Positions 1 through 7,608 of a DNA stretch of 64,000 nucleotides are shown here, piece after piece. This stretch comes from Streptomyces toyocaensis (GTDB taxonomy: Bacteria; Actinomycetota; Actinomycetes; Streptomycetales; Streptomycetaceae), in contig NZ_JFCB01000003.1 of assembly GCF_000725125.1 (NCBI RefSeq), forward strand, positions 124,001-188,000. Reading direction: 5' to 3'. A program made the translations under genes and the position numbers. The notes under the pieces were generated by a model. It did no database searches, was not told the DNA's origin, and worked only from the letters and a program-made list of their open reading frames with translations. Each line of letters opens with the position of its first letter. Within the stretch, counting starts at the first letter, position 1.

Positions 1-441
1 GCCGACATCATCGTCGCCGCGCTCATCCTCAACGCCCGGCTGCGCGGCCCCGGTCTGCGGCAGGTCCTCGGCGCGCTCGCCAAGTCAGCGCGCGAGGAGG
101 TCGACATGCGGCAGCGCGTGATGGCACAGCGCGCCTCCACCCGGCGTTCGGTGCAGATCGTCGTCGCCGTGTCGATCGCGTTCGTGCTCGGACTGTCCGT
201 CTTCAACCGGGACTTCGTGGAGCCGTACGGCACGGCGATGGGGCAGCTCGTACTCGCCTGTGTCTGCGGCCTGTTCGCCCTCGGTTTCTGGTGGCTGCGG
301 AAGCTGTCCACCATCGAGACGCCCGAACGCTTCCTGGTGCGCGACGAACCGGCGGTGCAGTTCGTGCGGCCGCGCACACCCGGCGCCGCGGCGGACCGGC
401 CGCAGGCGCCGCTCCAGCAGGACGAGGGGGTACGCCGGTGA
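1..441 (+). CDS. Tad pilus inner-membrane protein TadB, 5' truncated (T2SS F family)
   Basis: The reading frame is open from the first base of the window, so this is the C-terminal part (146 residues) of a longer protein. It starts with ADIIVAALILNARLRGP, in frame with a later ATG at 106 that is not the true start. Two hydrophobic stretches follow (roughly VQIVVAVSIAFVLGLSV and TAMGQLVLACVCGLFALGF), as at the C-terminus of type II secretion F-domain proteins. TadB is an inner-membrane platform protein for Flp/Tad pilus assembly. Its stop overlaps the GTG of the TadC-like gene by four bases (GTGA), which suggests translational coupling. The assignment rests on this context as much as on the fragment. 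Confidence 0.8.
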   Translation, partial: ADIIVAALILNARLRGPGLRQVLGALAKSAREEVDMRQRVMAQRASTRRSVQIVVAVSIAFVLGLSVFNRDFVEPYGTAMGQLVLACVCGLFALGFWWLRKLSTIETPERFLVRDEPAVQFVRPRTPGAAADRPQAPLQQDEGVRR

Positions 442-1364
442 GCGGCGAACTGACGATGCCGGTGGTCGTCGGCGCGGTCATCGGACTGGGCGTCTACGTC
501 CTGGTCCGCGCGCTGACGCCCACCAGGCGCAGCGCGGTCTCCCAGGTCGCCCGGATCGACGCGATGCGGGCGCGCGGGACGGCGTACGAGTCGGCACGCA
601 CACCGCGGGACACCGGCCGCCTGGGCTCCCTGAGGGCCGAAGTGGGGCTGCGGGTCGCCGAGTTCTACCTGCAGCAGGGGTGGGAGCAGCGCAGCCTGCG
701 CGCGGACCTGGCGGTGCTGGAGCGCGGCTGGGAGAAGTTCCTGGCGACGAAGGTGCTGCTGGCCGTGACGGGCCTGTTCTTCGGTCCGTTCCTGTTCGCC
801 ATCGTCTGGCAGCTCGGGTTCAGCGAGAGCCCGGTCGTTCCGGTGTGGCTGGCCCTGCTGTGCGCGGCGCTGTTCTTCTTCCTGCCCGACCTGGAGGTCC
901 GCCGGGACGCCGCCGAGAAGCGGCGCGACCTGCGGCGGGTCATCGGCGCGTACCTGGACCTGGTGTCCATGAGCCTGGCCGGCGGCCGGGGCCTGCCGGA
1001 GGCGCTGATGGCGGCGGCCGAGGTGTCCGACGGCTGGGCGACACGGCGCATCCGCAACGCCCTCGCCGACGCCCGGATCACCGGCCTCAGCCAGTGGCAG
1101 GCACTGGGGCAGCTGGGGGAGGAGCTTGGCGTGGAGGAGCTGAAGGACCTCTCCGCGTCCCTGGCGCTCGTCGCGGACGACGGCGCGAAGGTGCGCGAGT
1201 CCCTCGCCTCCCGCGCCGAGACCATGCGGCACCGCGAACTCGCCGAGATCGAGGGCAGCGCGGGTGAGAAGTCCCAGTCGATGCTCGTGGCGCAGCTGCT
1301 GCTGTGCGCGGGGTTCCTCGTGTTCCTGATCTTCCCGGCGGCGATGCGGGTGTTCCAGGTGTGA
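438..1364 (+). CDS. Tad pilus inner-membrane protein TadC (T2SS F family)
   Basis: This 308-residue membrane protein starts at GTG 438, which overlaps the upstream TadB stop; earlier in-frame ATGs lie inside TadB. An N-terminal membrane helix (VVVGAVIGLGVYVLV) precedes a cytoplasmic stretch. Then come paired helices near the middle (LLAVTGLFFGPFLFAIVW and WLALLCAALFFFLPD), a soluble F domain with the typical YLDLVSMSLAGGRGLPEAL segment, and a last helix at the C-terminus (MLVAQLLLCAGFLVFLIFP). This is the usual plan of T2SS F-domain proteins in Flp pilus systems, where TadB and TadC form the platform at which the TadA ATPase drives pilin assembly. Confidence 0.88.
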   Translation: MSGELTMPVVVGAVIGLGVYVLVRALTPTRRSAVSQVARIDAMRARGTAYESARTPRDTGRLGSLRAEVGLRVAEFYLQQGWEQRSLRADLAVLERGWEKFLATKVLLAVTGLFFGPFLFAIVWQLGFSESPVVPVWLALLCAALFFFLPDLEVRRDAAEKRRDLRRVIGAYLDLVSMSLAGGRGLPEALMAAAEVSDGWATRRIRNALADARITGLSQWQALGQLGEELGVEELKDLSASLALVADDGAKVRESLASRAETMRHRELAEIEGSAGEKSQSMLVAQLLLCAGFLVFLIFPAAMRVFQV

Positions 1365-1428
1365 GAACCGTGACCCCCGAGCCGTACGTCAGAGCTTCCG
1401 TGAACCGAATTCGAGAGGACAACGCGTC

Positions 1429-1680
1429 ATGAACGGACGTACCTTCCACACCGGCGTACCCGCCGTGGACTTCCTGGTCACCTTCGTGCGCGGGCGGGTG
1501 GAGCGCGCCCGCTCCGGCGAACTGGACCGCGGTGCCTCCGCGGTGGAGTGGGTCATCATCTCGGCGGTCGTCGTGGCGATCGTCGGTGTCGTGGCCGCGA
1601 TCATCAACACCGCGCTGAGCGACGGCGCCAACAAGGTCGGCGACTGCATCAAGGGCGCGGACGCGGGCAAGACCTGCTGA
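1429..1680 (+). CDS. Flp/Fap-type pilin (putative major pilin)
   Basis: This 83-residue protein has one hydrophobic helix (VEWVIISAVVVAIVGVVAAII) preceded by a short charged segment ending in DRGASAVEW. The G-A/S-x-x-x-E arrangement just before the helix fits a class III prepilin cleavage site with the conserved glutamate at about +5. Actinobacterial Flp pilins are of this size. The C-terminal tail has two cysteines (GDCIKGADAGKTC) that could form a disulfide. An AGAGGAC-like ribosome site precedes ATG 1429. It lies between tadC and the TadE-like genes; the prepilin peptidase at 6.8-7.5 kb is the likely processing enzyme. Confidence 0.85.
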   Translation: MNGRTFHTGVPAVDFLVTFVRGRVERARSGELDRGASAVEWVIISAVVVAIVGVVAAIINTALSDGANKVGDCIKGADAGKTC

Positions 1681-1709
1681 CCGCCCACACCTTCTCGACG
1701 TCCACGGGG

Positions 1710-2159
1710 ATGCCGGTGCGCGTACGTCGCTGGATGAGCCGACGGATGGAGGCCGCCTCCGTCCGCGGCGAGTCAGGCATGACCGCGATCGAGTTCGTGC
1801 TGCTCACGCCCGTGCTCTTCTTCATGATCTTCGCGACGGTGCAGTTCGCGCTGTACTTCTTCGCCGACCACGTCGCCCAGGCGGCGGCGCAGGCGGGAGC
1901 ACGCAAGGCGCGTGCGACCGCGCACGACCAGCCGGGCGGCTGGCGGGGTGAGGCGCGGGACGTGGTGGACAGCTACATCCGGCAGCTGGGCCCGCAGCTG
2001 GTGCTGGCTCCCGACGTGAAGATGCTCCAGCCGGAGCAGAACACGGTGGGCGTGGAGATCACGGCACGCATCCCGACGGTGTTCCCCGGCCTCGACCTGA
2101 CGGTGCACGCGCAGTCGATGGGGCCGGTGGAGCGGTTCGTGCAGGAGGGGGAGAACTAG
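1710..2159 (+). CDS. TadE-family pseudopilin
   Basis: The protein of about 149 residues has a TadE-like N-terminus: a basic leader, then GESGMTAIEFVLLTPVLFF, the usual prepilin-like site and helix of minor pilins. An extracytoplasmic domain of about 100 residues follows. ATG 1710 was chosen; in-frame ATGs at 1734 and 1746 would also keep the leader and helix. Farther-upstream ATGs run over the Flp pilin gene in another frame and are unlikely. The stop at 2157-2159 abuts the next ATG directly, so the pseudopilin genes are probably translated as a unit. The role is inferred: a minor pilin or assembly factor of the Tad pilus. Confidence 0.8.
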   Translation: MPVRVRRWMSRRMEAASVRGESGMTAIEFVLLTPVLFFMIFATVQFALYFFADHVAQAAAQAGARKARATAHDQPGGWRGEARDVVDSYIRQLGPQLVLAPDVKMLQPEQNTVGVEITARIPTVFPGLDLTVHAQSMGPVERFVQEGEN

Positions 2160-2588
2160 ATGGACCTCTCCGTCGTCCGGGGTCGGACGCGGCCGGACGG
2201 CGACCGGGGGCTGTCCACCGTCGAGGTGGTCGTCCTCGCGCCGGTGATGATCCTGTTCATCCTGGTCCTGGTCGCCTTCGGGCAACTGGTCGACGGACGC
2301 GGCGCGCTGGACGGCGCGGCGCGCGACGCGGCCCGCGCGGGCTCGATCCAGAAGGACCACGCCACGGCACTGGCCGAGGCGAGGGCGGCGGCCGAGGCGA
2401 ACCTCGCGGACGTCTGCTCGGGTCCGGTGACCGTCGTGCAGACCAGCCAGGGCTTCGAGCCGGACACCCTCTTCACGGTCGAGGTGAGCTGCGAGGTCCG
2501 GGGCCTCGCCATGCTGGGCCTCGACGTCCCCACGACCCTGACCGCGAGCTTCAGCTCCCCGCTGGACCCGTACCGGAGGACGGCGTGA
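2160..2588 (+). CDS. TadE/TadF-like pseudopilin
   Basis: This 142-residue protein carries a second TadE-like signature: GDRGLSTVEVVVLAPVMILF, with a conserved glutamate after the processing site and a hydrophobic helix. The segment DGRGALDGAARDAARAGS is common in TadE/TadF proteins. Two cysteines (ADVCSGP and EVSCEVRG) could form a disulfide outside the cell. It starts one base after the previous stop and overlaps the next gene by four bases (GTGA at 2585-2588). It probably works with the flanking pseudopilins in pilus assembly. Confidence 0.8.
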   Translation: MDLSVVRGRTRPDGDRGLSTVEVVVLAPVMILFILVLVAFGQLVDGRGALDGAARDAARAGSIQKDHATALAEARAAAEANLADVCSGPVTVVQTSQGFEPDTLFTVEVSCEVRGLAMLGLDVPTTLTASFSSPLDPYRRTA

Positions 2589-3049
2589 GAGCGGCACGTG
2601 TACGGAGCCTGCTGCCGGAGTACCGCAGCCGGCTGGACGACCGCGGTTCGGGCGCCGGCGCGGTCATCGTCTTCGCCCTCGTCTTCCTGTCCCTGACGGC
2701 CTTCGTCGTCGACGGCGGCATGTCCGTCTCGAAGCGGGAACGCGCCGCCGACATCGCGGAACAGGCCGCCCGTTACGCCGCCCAGGACATCGACCGGGAG
2801 GCCCTCTACGACAACGAGGGCGGCCCGGCGCCGATCAACTACGAGAACTGCGACGCCCGGGTGAAGGCCTTCGCCCGCGAGATGGGCATGTCCGGCCCGG
2901 ACATCGCGGCGACGCACTGTGTGGCGGCCAGTGCCGAAGCGGTGGAGGTCGACGTGCAGCTGACGTACGCGCCGGTCTTCACCGGCATGTTCTACGGCGG
3001 GGACGTGGTGGTGCACGGGCAGGCGGTCGCCGAGAACGAGGTCGGCTGA
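2585..3049 (+). CDS. TadG-like pilus assembly protein
   Basis: The 154-residue protein starts at GTG 2585, inside the stop of the previous gene. The N-terminal region DDRGSGAGAVIVFALVFLSL resembles the TadG N-terminal signature, with a short basic leader, a hydrophobic helix and then an extracytoplasmic domain (VVDGGMSVSKRERAADIAEQ). It lacks the long von Willebrand-type domain of proteobacterial TadG; this short form is usual for Actinobacteria. It is the last gene of the tightly packed tad segment and is followed by 359 bases without a recognised gene. Confidence 0.75.
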   Translation: MRAARVRSLLPEYRSRLDDRGSGAGAVIVFALVFLSLTAFVVDGGMSVSKRERAADIAEQAARYAAQDIDREALYDNEGGPAPINYENCDARVKAFAREMGMSGPDIAATHCVAASAEAVEVDVQLTYAPVFTGMFYGGDVVVHGQAVAENEVG

Positions 3050-3408
3050 GGCCGCGGCGGGCGCCGTCTCCGAACCTTCCACGGACCTGCACACCGTTCA
3101 CCGCGGGGCCGCACGGAAAAGGGACGGAGCGCGCGAATCGGTCCCGGCGCGCGGAGCGCGTCACCGGCAGGCTCCCGTGACCGGCGGGTTGCGTGAAGGC
3201 GGAGGCCGTTTCCGTGACCGCATTCCCACACTCGTGGACACGGCGGTGCCGCGTGAGTGAGCGTCAGCCTTGCGTCGCTGGTCGGCCGTTCGGCCGCGTG
3301 CTTGGATCGGTGCGCGGCTCCCCGGTGACATGCTCCGGACTCCCCCAACTCCGGATCTCGGGCGTGCCCCGCCGCTCCGATTCGTTGAAATGAAGGGAAA
3401 GACCTGAC
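3050..3408. other. Intergenic region between the tad genes and the leader-peptide gene
   Basis: No convincing gene was found here. It holds a few short inverted repeats (for example CGGCCG TT CGGCCG near 3285-3298) and repeated GTGACCGG-like words. A short ORF (3193-3393) has no ribosome site and no recognisable product. The promoter of the peptide gene at 3409 probably lies in the right half, but no clear -10/-35 pair was identified. A GAAGGGAAAG ribosome site precedes ATG 3409. Confidence 0.5.
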
Positions 3409-3645
3409 ATGAACTTCGTCCCCCAGGTCGCCACTGCCGAGATCTCCGACGCGGACCTGGACCAGGTGTCCGGCGGCCTCGCGGGCGGCGTCGAGGCCGG
3501 CCTCGCCGTCCCCGCGTCCGCCGGTGCCGCCGGTGCGGGTCTCCACGTGGAGGCCGGCCCGCTCTCCCTCTGCGCCGGTCTCGGCGCCTCGGTGACGCCC
3601 GGTGCCGCCGCGGTGAACGGCCACGCGCACACCACGATGGTGTGA
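3409..3645 (+). CDS. Small double-glycine leader peptide, RiPP precursor-like
   Basis: This 78-residue protein has a leader-like N-terminus ending in ISDADLDQVSGG at residues 12-23, which matches the pattern of double-glycine leaders (acidic or hydrophobic LxxVSGG). The rest is Gly/Ala rich (LAGGVEAGLAVPASAGAAG and so on), with one cysteine in PLSLCAGLG and a HAHTTMV end. Such leaders are cut at GG by C39-peptidase ABC exporters and occur in lanthipeptide, bacteriocin and related precursors. No modifying enzyme or C39 exporter lies nearby, so the product and its maturation are unknown. A strong hairpin follows the stop, suggesting a monocistronic transcript. It could instead be an unmodified secreted peptide. 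Confidence 0.6.
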   Translation: MNFVPQVATAEISDADLDQVSGGLAGGVEAGLAVPASAGAAGAGLHVEAGPLSLCAGLGASVTPGAAAVNGHAHTTMV

Positions 3646-3682
3646 GCCAGGCGGACGCGCGCCGGCAACGGTGACAGCGGGT

Positions 3683-3711
3683 CCCGGACGCAGCCGCGCG
3701 CTGTGTCCGGG
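3683..3711 (+). terminator. Hairpin terminator after the leader-peptide gene
   Basis: CCCGGACGCAGC and GCTGTGTCCGGG form a 12-base-pair stem (one G-T wobble) with a five-base loop, 38 bases after the stop. There is no U-run, which is common for Streptomyces terminators. It separates the small peptide gene from the LysM-BTAD gene. Confidence 0.65.
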
Positions 3712-3752
3712 GCCCGTCCGCGTGCGGGCCCGGGCCCGGCGGGAGAAGACCT

Positions 3753-3781
3753 TCGACTGCGGCCATGGGAGTCAATAGGAT
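3753..3781 (+). promoter_or_regulatory. Possible HrdB-type promoter for the LysM-BTAD gene
   Basis: TCGACT (3753-3758), a 17-base spacer and TAGGAT (3776-3781) resemble a primary-sigma promoter (TTGACa-N17-TAnnnT). Transcription would start about 40 bases before ATG 3828. This is a match by eye only. Confidence 0.4.
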
Positions 3782-3827
3782 CTCCTCGTCCCAGTAGGCC
3801 CTCCTCCCACGATCCAGGACACCCGCC

Positions 3828-6782
3828 ATGTCGCGACGCCGCAGTTCCAGCCCGTCAACCTCGACGGACGCGGGCTCCGCCACTCCCCGGAACCGGACGC
3901 CGCAGCCGGTGCGGGTGCGGCGGCGGTCGTTCGGGGACGTCGTCAAGGCGTTCCTCGCCTTCGTGGCGCTGCTCGTCCTGGTCGTCGGTGTCCCGCTCGC
4001 GCTGGCCGTCACCCGGGGCTGGCCGCTCCCGGCCACCTTCGAGCCGATGGAGTGGCTCAGGCAGGACATCTCCGCCTCGACCTTCCTCGGCATCCTCACC
4101 TTCGTCGTCTGGCTGGCCTGGGCGCAGTTCACCGCCTGTGTGCTCGTGGAGATGAAGGCGGCGCTGTCGGGCGTCGGGGTGCCGGGGCGGGTGCCGGGGG
4201 CCGGCCCCAGTCAGCTGCTCGCCCGTCAACTCGTCGCCGCCCTGCTGCTCGTGAGCGCCACCGCGGCCGGCTTCGCCCCCGGGCTGAGCCAGCTCGGACA
4301 GAGCCTCGACGGCAACCAGCGGCCCGCCGCGGCCGCCGCCCAGCAGACCCCCGGTTTCTTCGCGCAGCAGCAGGAGCAGGCCGCCGGCGCCGCGGCGGCC
4401 GTCGCCGAGCAGGCGTCGCACGCCGAAGCCGCGGGCAGCGACGCCACGCAGCGCGGCGACACGAAGTTCTACCGGATCCAGCCACCCGAGGGCCGGCACC
4501 ACGACTCCCTCTGGGAGATCGCCGAGCGGCACCTCGGAGACGGCCGCCGGTACAAGGAGATCTTCGAGCTCAACAAGGACCGCGCCCAGCCCGACGGTTC
4601 CCGGCTGTCCGAGGCCAGCCTGATCCGGCCCGGCTGGATCATGGAGATGCCCGGCGACGCGCGCGGCGGCGACCTCGTGGAGATGCCCGACGAGGCGCCC
4701 GAGGTCTCGCCCGGGGTGCGGCAGCAGATCCACGACTACGCCCGGACCGGGGACCACGCACGGGGCGGTGGCGGAAGCGGTGCCGCCGACGTCTCCGTGC
4801 CCACGCAGCGGCCCGCCCCCGCGCCCGCGCCCGCGAACGACGGCGCCGGTCACCAGCGGGAGCGGCAGCACGCCACCCCCGCCCACGACTCCTCCGCCTT
4901 CGGCCTGCCCGAAGCGCTCCTCGCCGCGCCCCTTCTCGCCGCGGGCCTCCTCGGCGCCCTCGGGCACCGGCGTCGGCAGGCACTGTGGCAGTCGGCGTTC
5001 GCCGGCATCGGCGGCCGGCGCGGGATGGAGCCGCCCACGCCGGCCGGGGACGCCCTGGACGCGCAGGACGCGCTGCTGGTCGGCGCCGACCCCGAGGGCG
5101 TACGGCTGCTCGACCGGTCGCTGCGCGGGCTCGCCGCGTCCCTCGCCGCCGACTCCCGCCCGCTGCCCACCGTCTACGCGGCCTGGTTCGGCAACGGCGA
5201 CCTGCACCTCCAGCTCGCCCAGCCGTCCGGCAGGCCGCCGACGCCCTGGCAGCCCGGGCAGGACGAGACGTTCTGGGTGCTCGCCAAGGACGACGCCGAA
5301 CAGTACGGGGACAGCGACACCGCCGCCCCCTACCCGGGCCTCGTCAGCCTCGGCACGATGGACGGCTCCCGGCTGCTGCTCAACCTCGAGTCCGTCCCCG
5401 GCCTCGTCACCCTGCGCGGTGACGAGGCCGACCGCGCCGCCGTGTTCGCCTCCGTCGCCGCCGAACTGGCCACCAACGGCTGGTCCGACCGCATGACCAT
5501 CACCCTCGTCGGATTCGGTGCCGATCTGACGCCCCTCGCGCCCAGCCGGCTGCGTCACCTCGACGACGTCGAGGCGCTGATCGAGACCATGGAGGCCGAG
5601 ACGCGGCAGCGGCGCGGAGCCCTCGGCGCGGCCGGGCACGACTCCGTGCTCACCGGACGCACCGGGCCCGCGCAGCACACCCGTTGGGCGCCGCACCTGG
5701 TCCTGCTCGCCGCCGAGCCGTCCCCCGAGGACGCCGTCACGCTCGCCGAACTCGCCGCCGACGCCGGCCGGCTCGGCATCGGCTACCTCGTCGGCACCGG
5801 TGGCGGCGAACTGCCGGGCGCCGCCTGGGAGATGGAGATCACCGGCGACGGCCGCCTGCTCGCCCCCCTCCTCGGCCTCGAACTCGACGCCCAGCTCCTG
5901 CCCGCCGCCCAGCAGCGTGCGGTCGTCGAGCTGTTCGTCCAGGCCGACCCCGAGCGCGACCCCGACGGACCGGACCACACGCCGCCGTTCCTGGTCGACA
6001 TCAGCGAACAGGGCCGGCCCGCCGTGTACGCGCGCCTGGTCGGGCCGTACGAGATCATCGGTCTCGACACCCCGGACGACGAGCGCAGCGCACTGCTCCA
6101 CGAGGCGCTCGCGCTGCTGCTCCTGCACCGCGAGGGCGTGCACCCGCGCGTGCTGTCCTCCGCCCTGTGGCCCCGCGGCGTCACCGACGACGTGCGTGAG
6201 GCGCTCGTGGAGCGGCTGCGCGCCTGGCTCGGCACCGACCCCGACGGCACGCCCCGCCTCGGCACGGACGACACGGGGCGGCTCACCCTCTCCCCGTCCG
6301 TCGTCTCCGACCTGGACGTGCTGCGGTCCCTGTACCACGAGGCCACCCAGGGCAAGGGCGTCGACAGCCGGGCCGTGCGCGGCCGGCTGCTCACCGACGC
6401 CCTGGTGCTGGTACGCGGCCCGCTGCTCGCCGACCGGCCCGAGGGCCGCTACCGCTGGCTCGCCCACGAGATCGTCGACGCCCAGCTGCCGCTGCTCGTC
6501 GCGGACACCGGGCTCGCGCTCGCCGGCTTCCACATGGAGAAGGACCGCGCCGAGAAGGCCATCGAGGCGATCGACGCCGCGTTGCGCACCGCCCCGGCCG
6601 ACGAGCGGCTGTGGAACGAGCTGCTGCGCGCCACCCACGCCCTCGGCGACCCGGAGCGGCTCACCGCCCTCGCCGCCGACCTGATCGGCCGCGGCGGCGC
6701 CCGCGGGCTGCCGCCGCGCACCGAGGCGCTGCTCGACGAACTGCTGCCGGCCTGGCGCGACGCCGTCGCGGCGGCCGGCTGA
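3828..6782 (+). CDS. Large membrane protein with LysM and BTAD domains
   Basis: This 984-residue protein has an unusual domain order. Membrane helices lie at about 41-62, 84-107 and 132-152. An Ala/Gln-rich linker follows, then a LysM-like domain at about 214-275 (TKFYRIQPP..DSLWEIAERHLGDGRRY..NKD..RPGWIMEMP). Next come a Pro/Ala linker, another helix near 355-378 and a long soluble region. The C-terminal part, about 720-980, resembles a bacterial transcriptional activator (BTAD) domain, with a winged-helix-like part and TPR-like helices. The BTAD-like domain would lie in the cytosol and LysM could touch peptidoglycan. The position between the tad pilins and the prepilin peptidase suggests a role in pilus expression or assembly. 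Function is not known to me. Confidence 0.8.
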   Translation: MSRRRSSSPSTSTDAGSATPRNRTPQPVRVRRRSFGDVVKAFLAFVALLVLVVGVPLALAVTRGWPLPATFEPMEWLRQDISASTFLGILTFVVWLAWAQFTACVLVEMKAALSGVGVPGRVPGAGPSQLLARQLVAALLLVSATAAGFAPGLSQLGQSLDGNQRPAAAAAQQTPGFFAQQQEQAAGAAAAVAEQASHAEAAGSDATQRGDTKFYRIQPPEGRHHDSLWEIAERHLGDGRRYKEIFELNKDRAQPDGSRLSEASLIRPGWIMEMPGDARGGDLVEMPDEAPEVSPGVRQQIHDYARTGDHARGGGGSGAADVSVPTQRPAPAPAPANDGAGHQRERQHATPAHDSSAFGLPEALLAAPLLAAGLLGALGHRRRQALWQSAFAGIGGRRGMEPPTPAGDALDAQDALLVGADPEGVRLLDRSLRGLAASLAADSRPLPTVYAAWFGNGDLHLQLAQPSGRPPTPWQPGQDETFWVLAKDDAEQYGDSDTAAPYPGLVSLGTMDGSRLLLNLESVPGLVTLRGDEADRAAVFASVAAELATNGWSDRMTITLVGFGADLTPLAPSRLRHLDDVEALIETMEAETRQRRGALGAAGHDSVLTGRTGPAQHTRWAPHLVLLAAEPSPEDAVTLAELAADAGRLGIGYLVGTGGGELPGAAWEMEITGDGRLLAPLLGLELDAQLLPAAQQRAVVELFVQADPERDPDGPDHTPPFLVDISEQGRPAVYARLVGPYEIIGLDTPDDERSALLHEALALLLLHREGVHPRVLSSALWPRGVTDDVREALVERLRAWLGTDPDGTPRLGTDDTGRLTLSPSVVSDLDVLRSLYHEATQGKGVDSRAVRGRLLTDALVLVRGPLLADRPEGRYRWLAHEIVDAQLPLLVADTGLALAGFHMEKDRAEKAIEAIDAALRTAPADERLWNELLRATHALGDPERLTALAADLIGRGGARGLPPRTEALLDELLPAWRDAVAAAG

Positions 6783-6793
6783 GCGGCCCGGCG

Positions 6794-7528
6794 ATGAGCG
6801 ACGGCCTGTACGTGTTGCTGGTCGCCGTCGCCGCCCTGTGGGGCGCGGCGGCCGGCGCGGTGCTGCCCCGCGCGGCCTACCGGTTCTCGGCCCCGTCGGG
6901 AGAGGAGTGGCGCACGGCGTGCCCGGCGGGTCATCCGGTGAACGGCTGGCTCGGCCCCGCGCGGTGCGGACCGTGCGCGGGCCCGCCGTACGGGCCGGGC
7001 ACCGCACCCGCCGTCGTCACCGCCCTGGTCTGCGCCGCCCTCGCCGCGGCCACCGGGACCCGGCCCGAGCTGGCGGTGTGGCTGCTGCTCGCGCCCGTCG
7101 GCGTGCTGCTCGCGGTGGTCGACCTCCGGGTGCAGCGGCTGCCCGACCCGCTCACCCTGCCCTTCGCCGGAACGGCCCTCGCCCTGCTCGGCGTGACCGC
7201 GCTCGTCCCCGAGCACGCGGGGGAGTGGACGACGGCCCTGCTGGGCGCGCTCGCGCTCGGCGCCGGCTACTTCGTGCTGTTCCTCGTCAATCCCGGCGGC
7301 ATGGGCTTCGGCGATGTGAAGCTGGCGCTCGGCGCGGGTGCCGTCCTCGGCTGGTACGGCTGGCCGACCGTGATGCTCGGCACCCTCGCCGGGTTCCTCC
7401 TCGGGGCGCTGTACGGGGGTGCGCTGGTCGTCGCGCGGCGGGCGGGACGCAAGACGGCCATCCCGTTCGGCCCGTTCCTGATCGGCGGAGTCCTCACCGG
7501 CCTGCTGATCGGCGCGTACGCGGCCTGA
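6794..7528 (+). CDS. Prepilin peptidase, A24 family (TadV/CpaA-like)
   Basis: This 244-residue multi-helix protein starts at ATG 6794, eleven bases after the LysM-BTAD stop. The two catalytic aspartates of A24 peptidases are visible: D110 in VVDLRVQRLPDPL and D174 in GMGFGDVKLALG. Such enzymes cut the prepilin leader at the inner face of the membrane. A short N-terminal segment has the spacing C43-x3-H47-x10-C58-x2-C61, reminiscent of the Cys-rich loop of PilD-type enzymes. It probably matures the Flp pilin and the TadE/F/G pseudopilins. TadV-type enzymes are often shorter; this one has the longer PilD-like layout. Confidence 0.88.
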   Translation: MSDGLYVLLVAVAALWGAAAGAVLPRAAYRFSAPSGEEWRTACPAGHPVNGWLGPARCGPCAGPPYGPGTAPAVVTALVCAALAAATGTRPELAVWLLLAPVGVLLAVVDLRVQRLPDPLTLPFAGTALALLGVTALVPEHAGEWTTALLGALALGAGYFVLFLVNPGGMGFGDVKLALGAGAVLGWYGWPTVMLGTLAGFLLGALYGGALVVARRAGRKTAIPFGPFLIGGVLTGLLIGAYAA

Positions 7529-7608
7529 CGTCGGCCGCCGGATGCCGCTGACGTACGCTGGATCGGTCCGTCCGCAGACCGTCCACACCCCTGACGAAAG
7601 GGACGCCG

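Noticed and set aside
3855..7007. 1050-residue open frame on the minus strand
   Set aside because: It is antisense to the LysM-BTAD and prepilin peptidase genes, with a Gly/Arg/Val-rich product typical of shadow frames in high-GC DNA.
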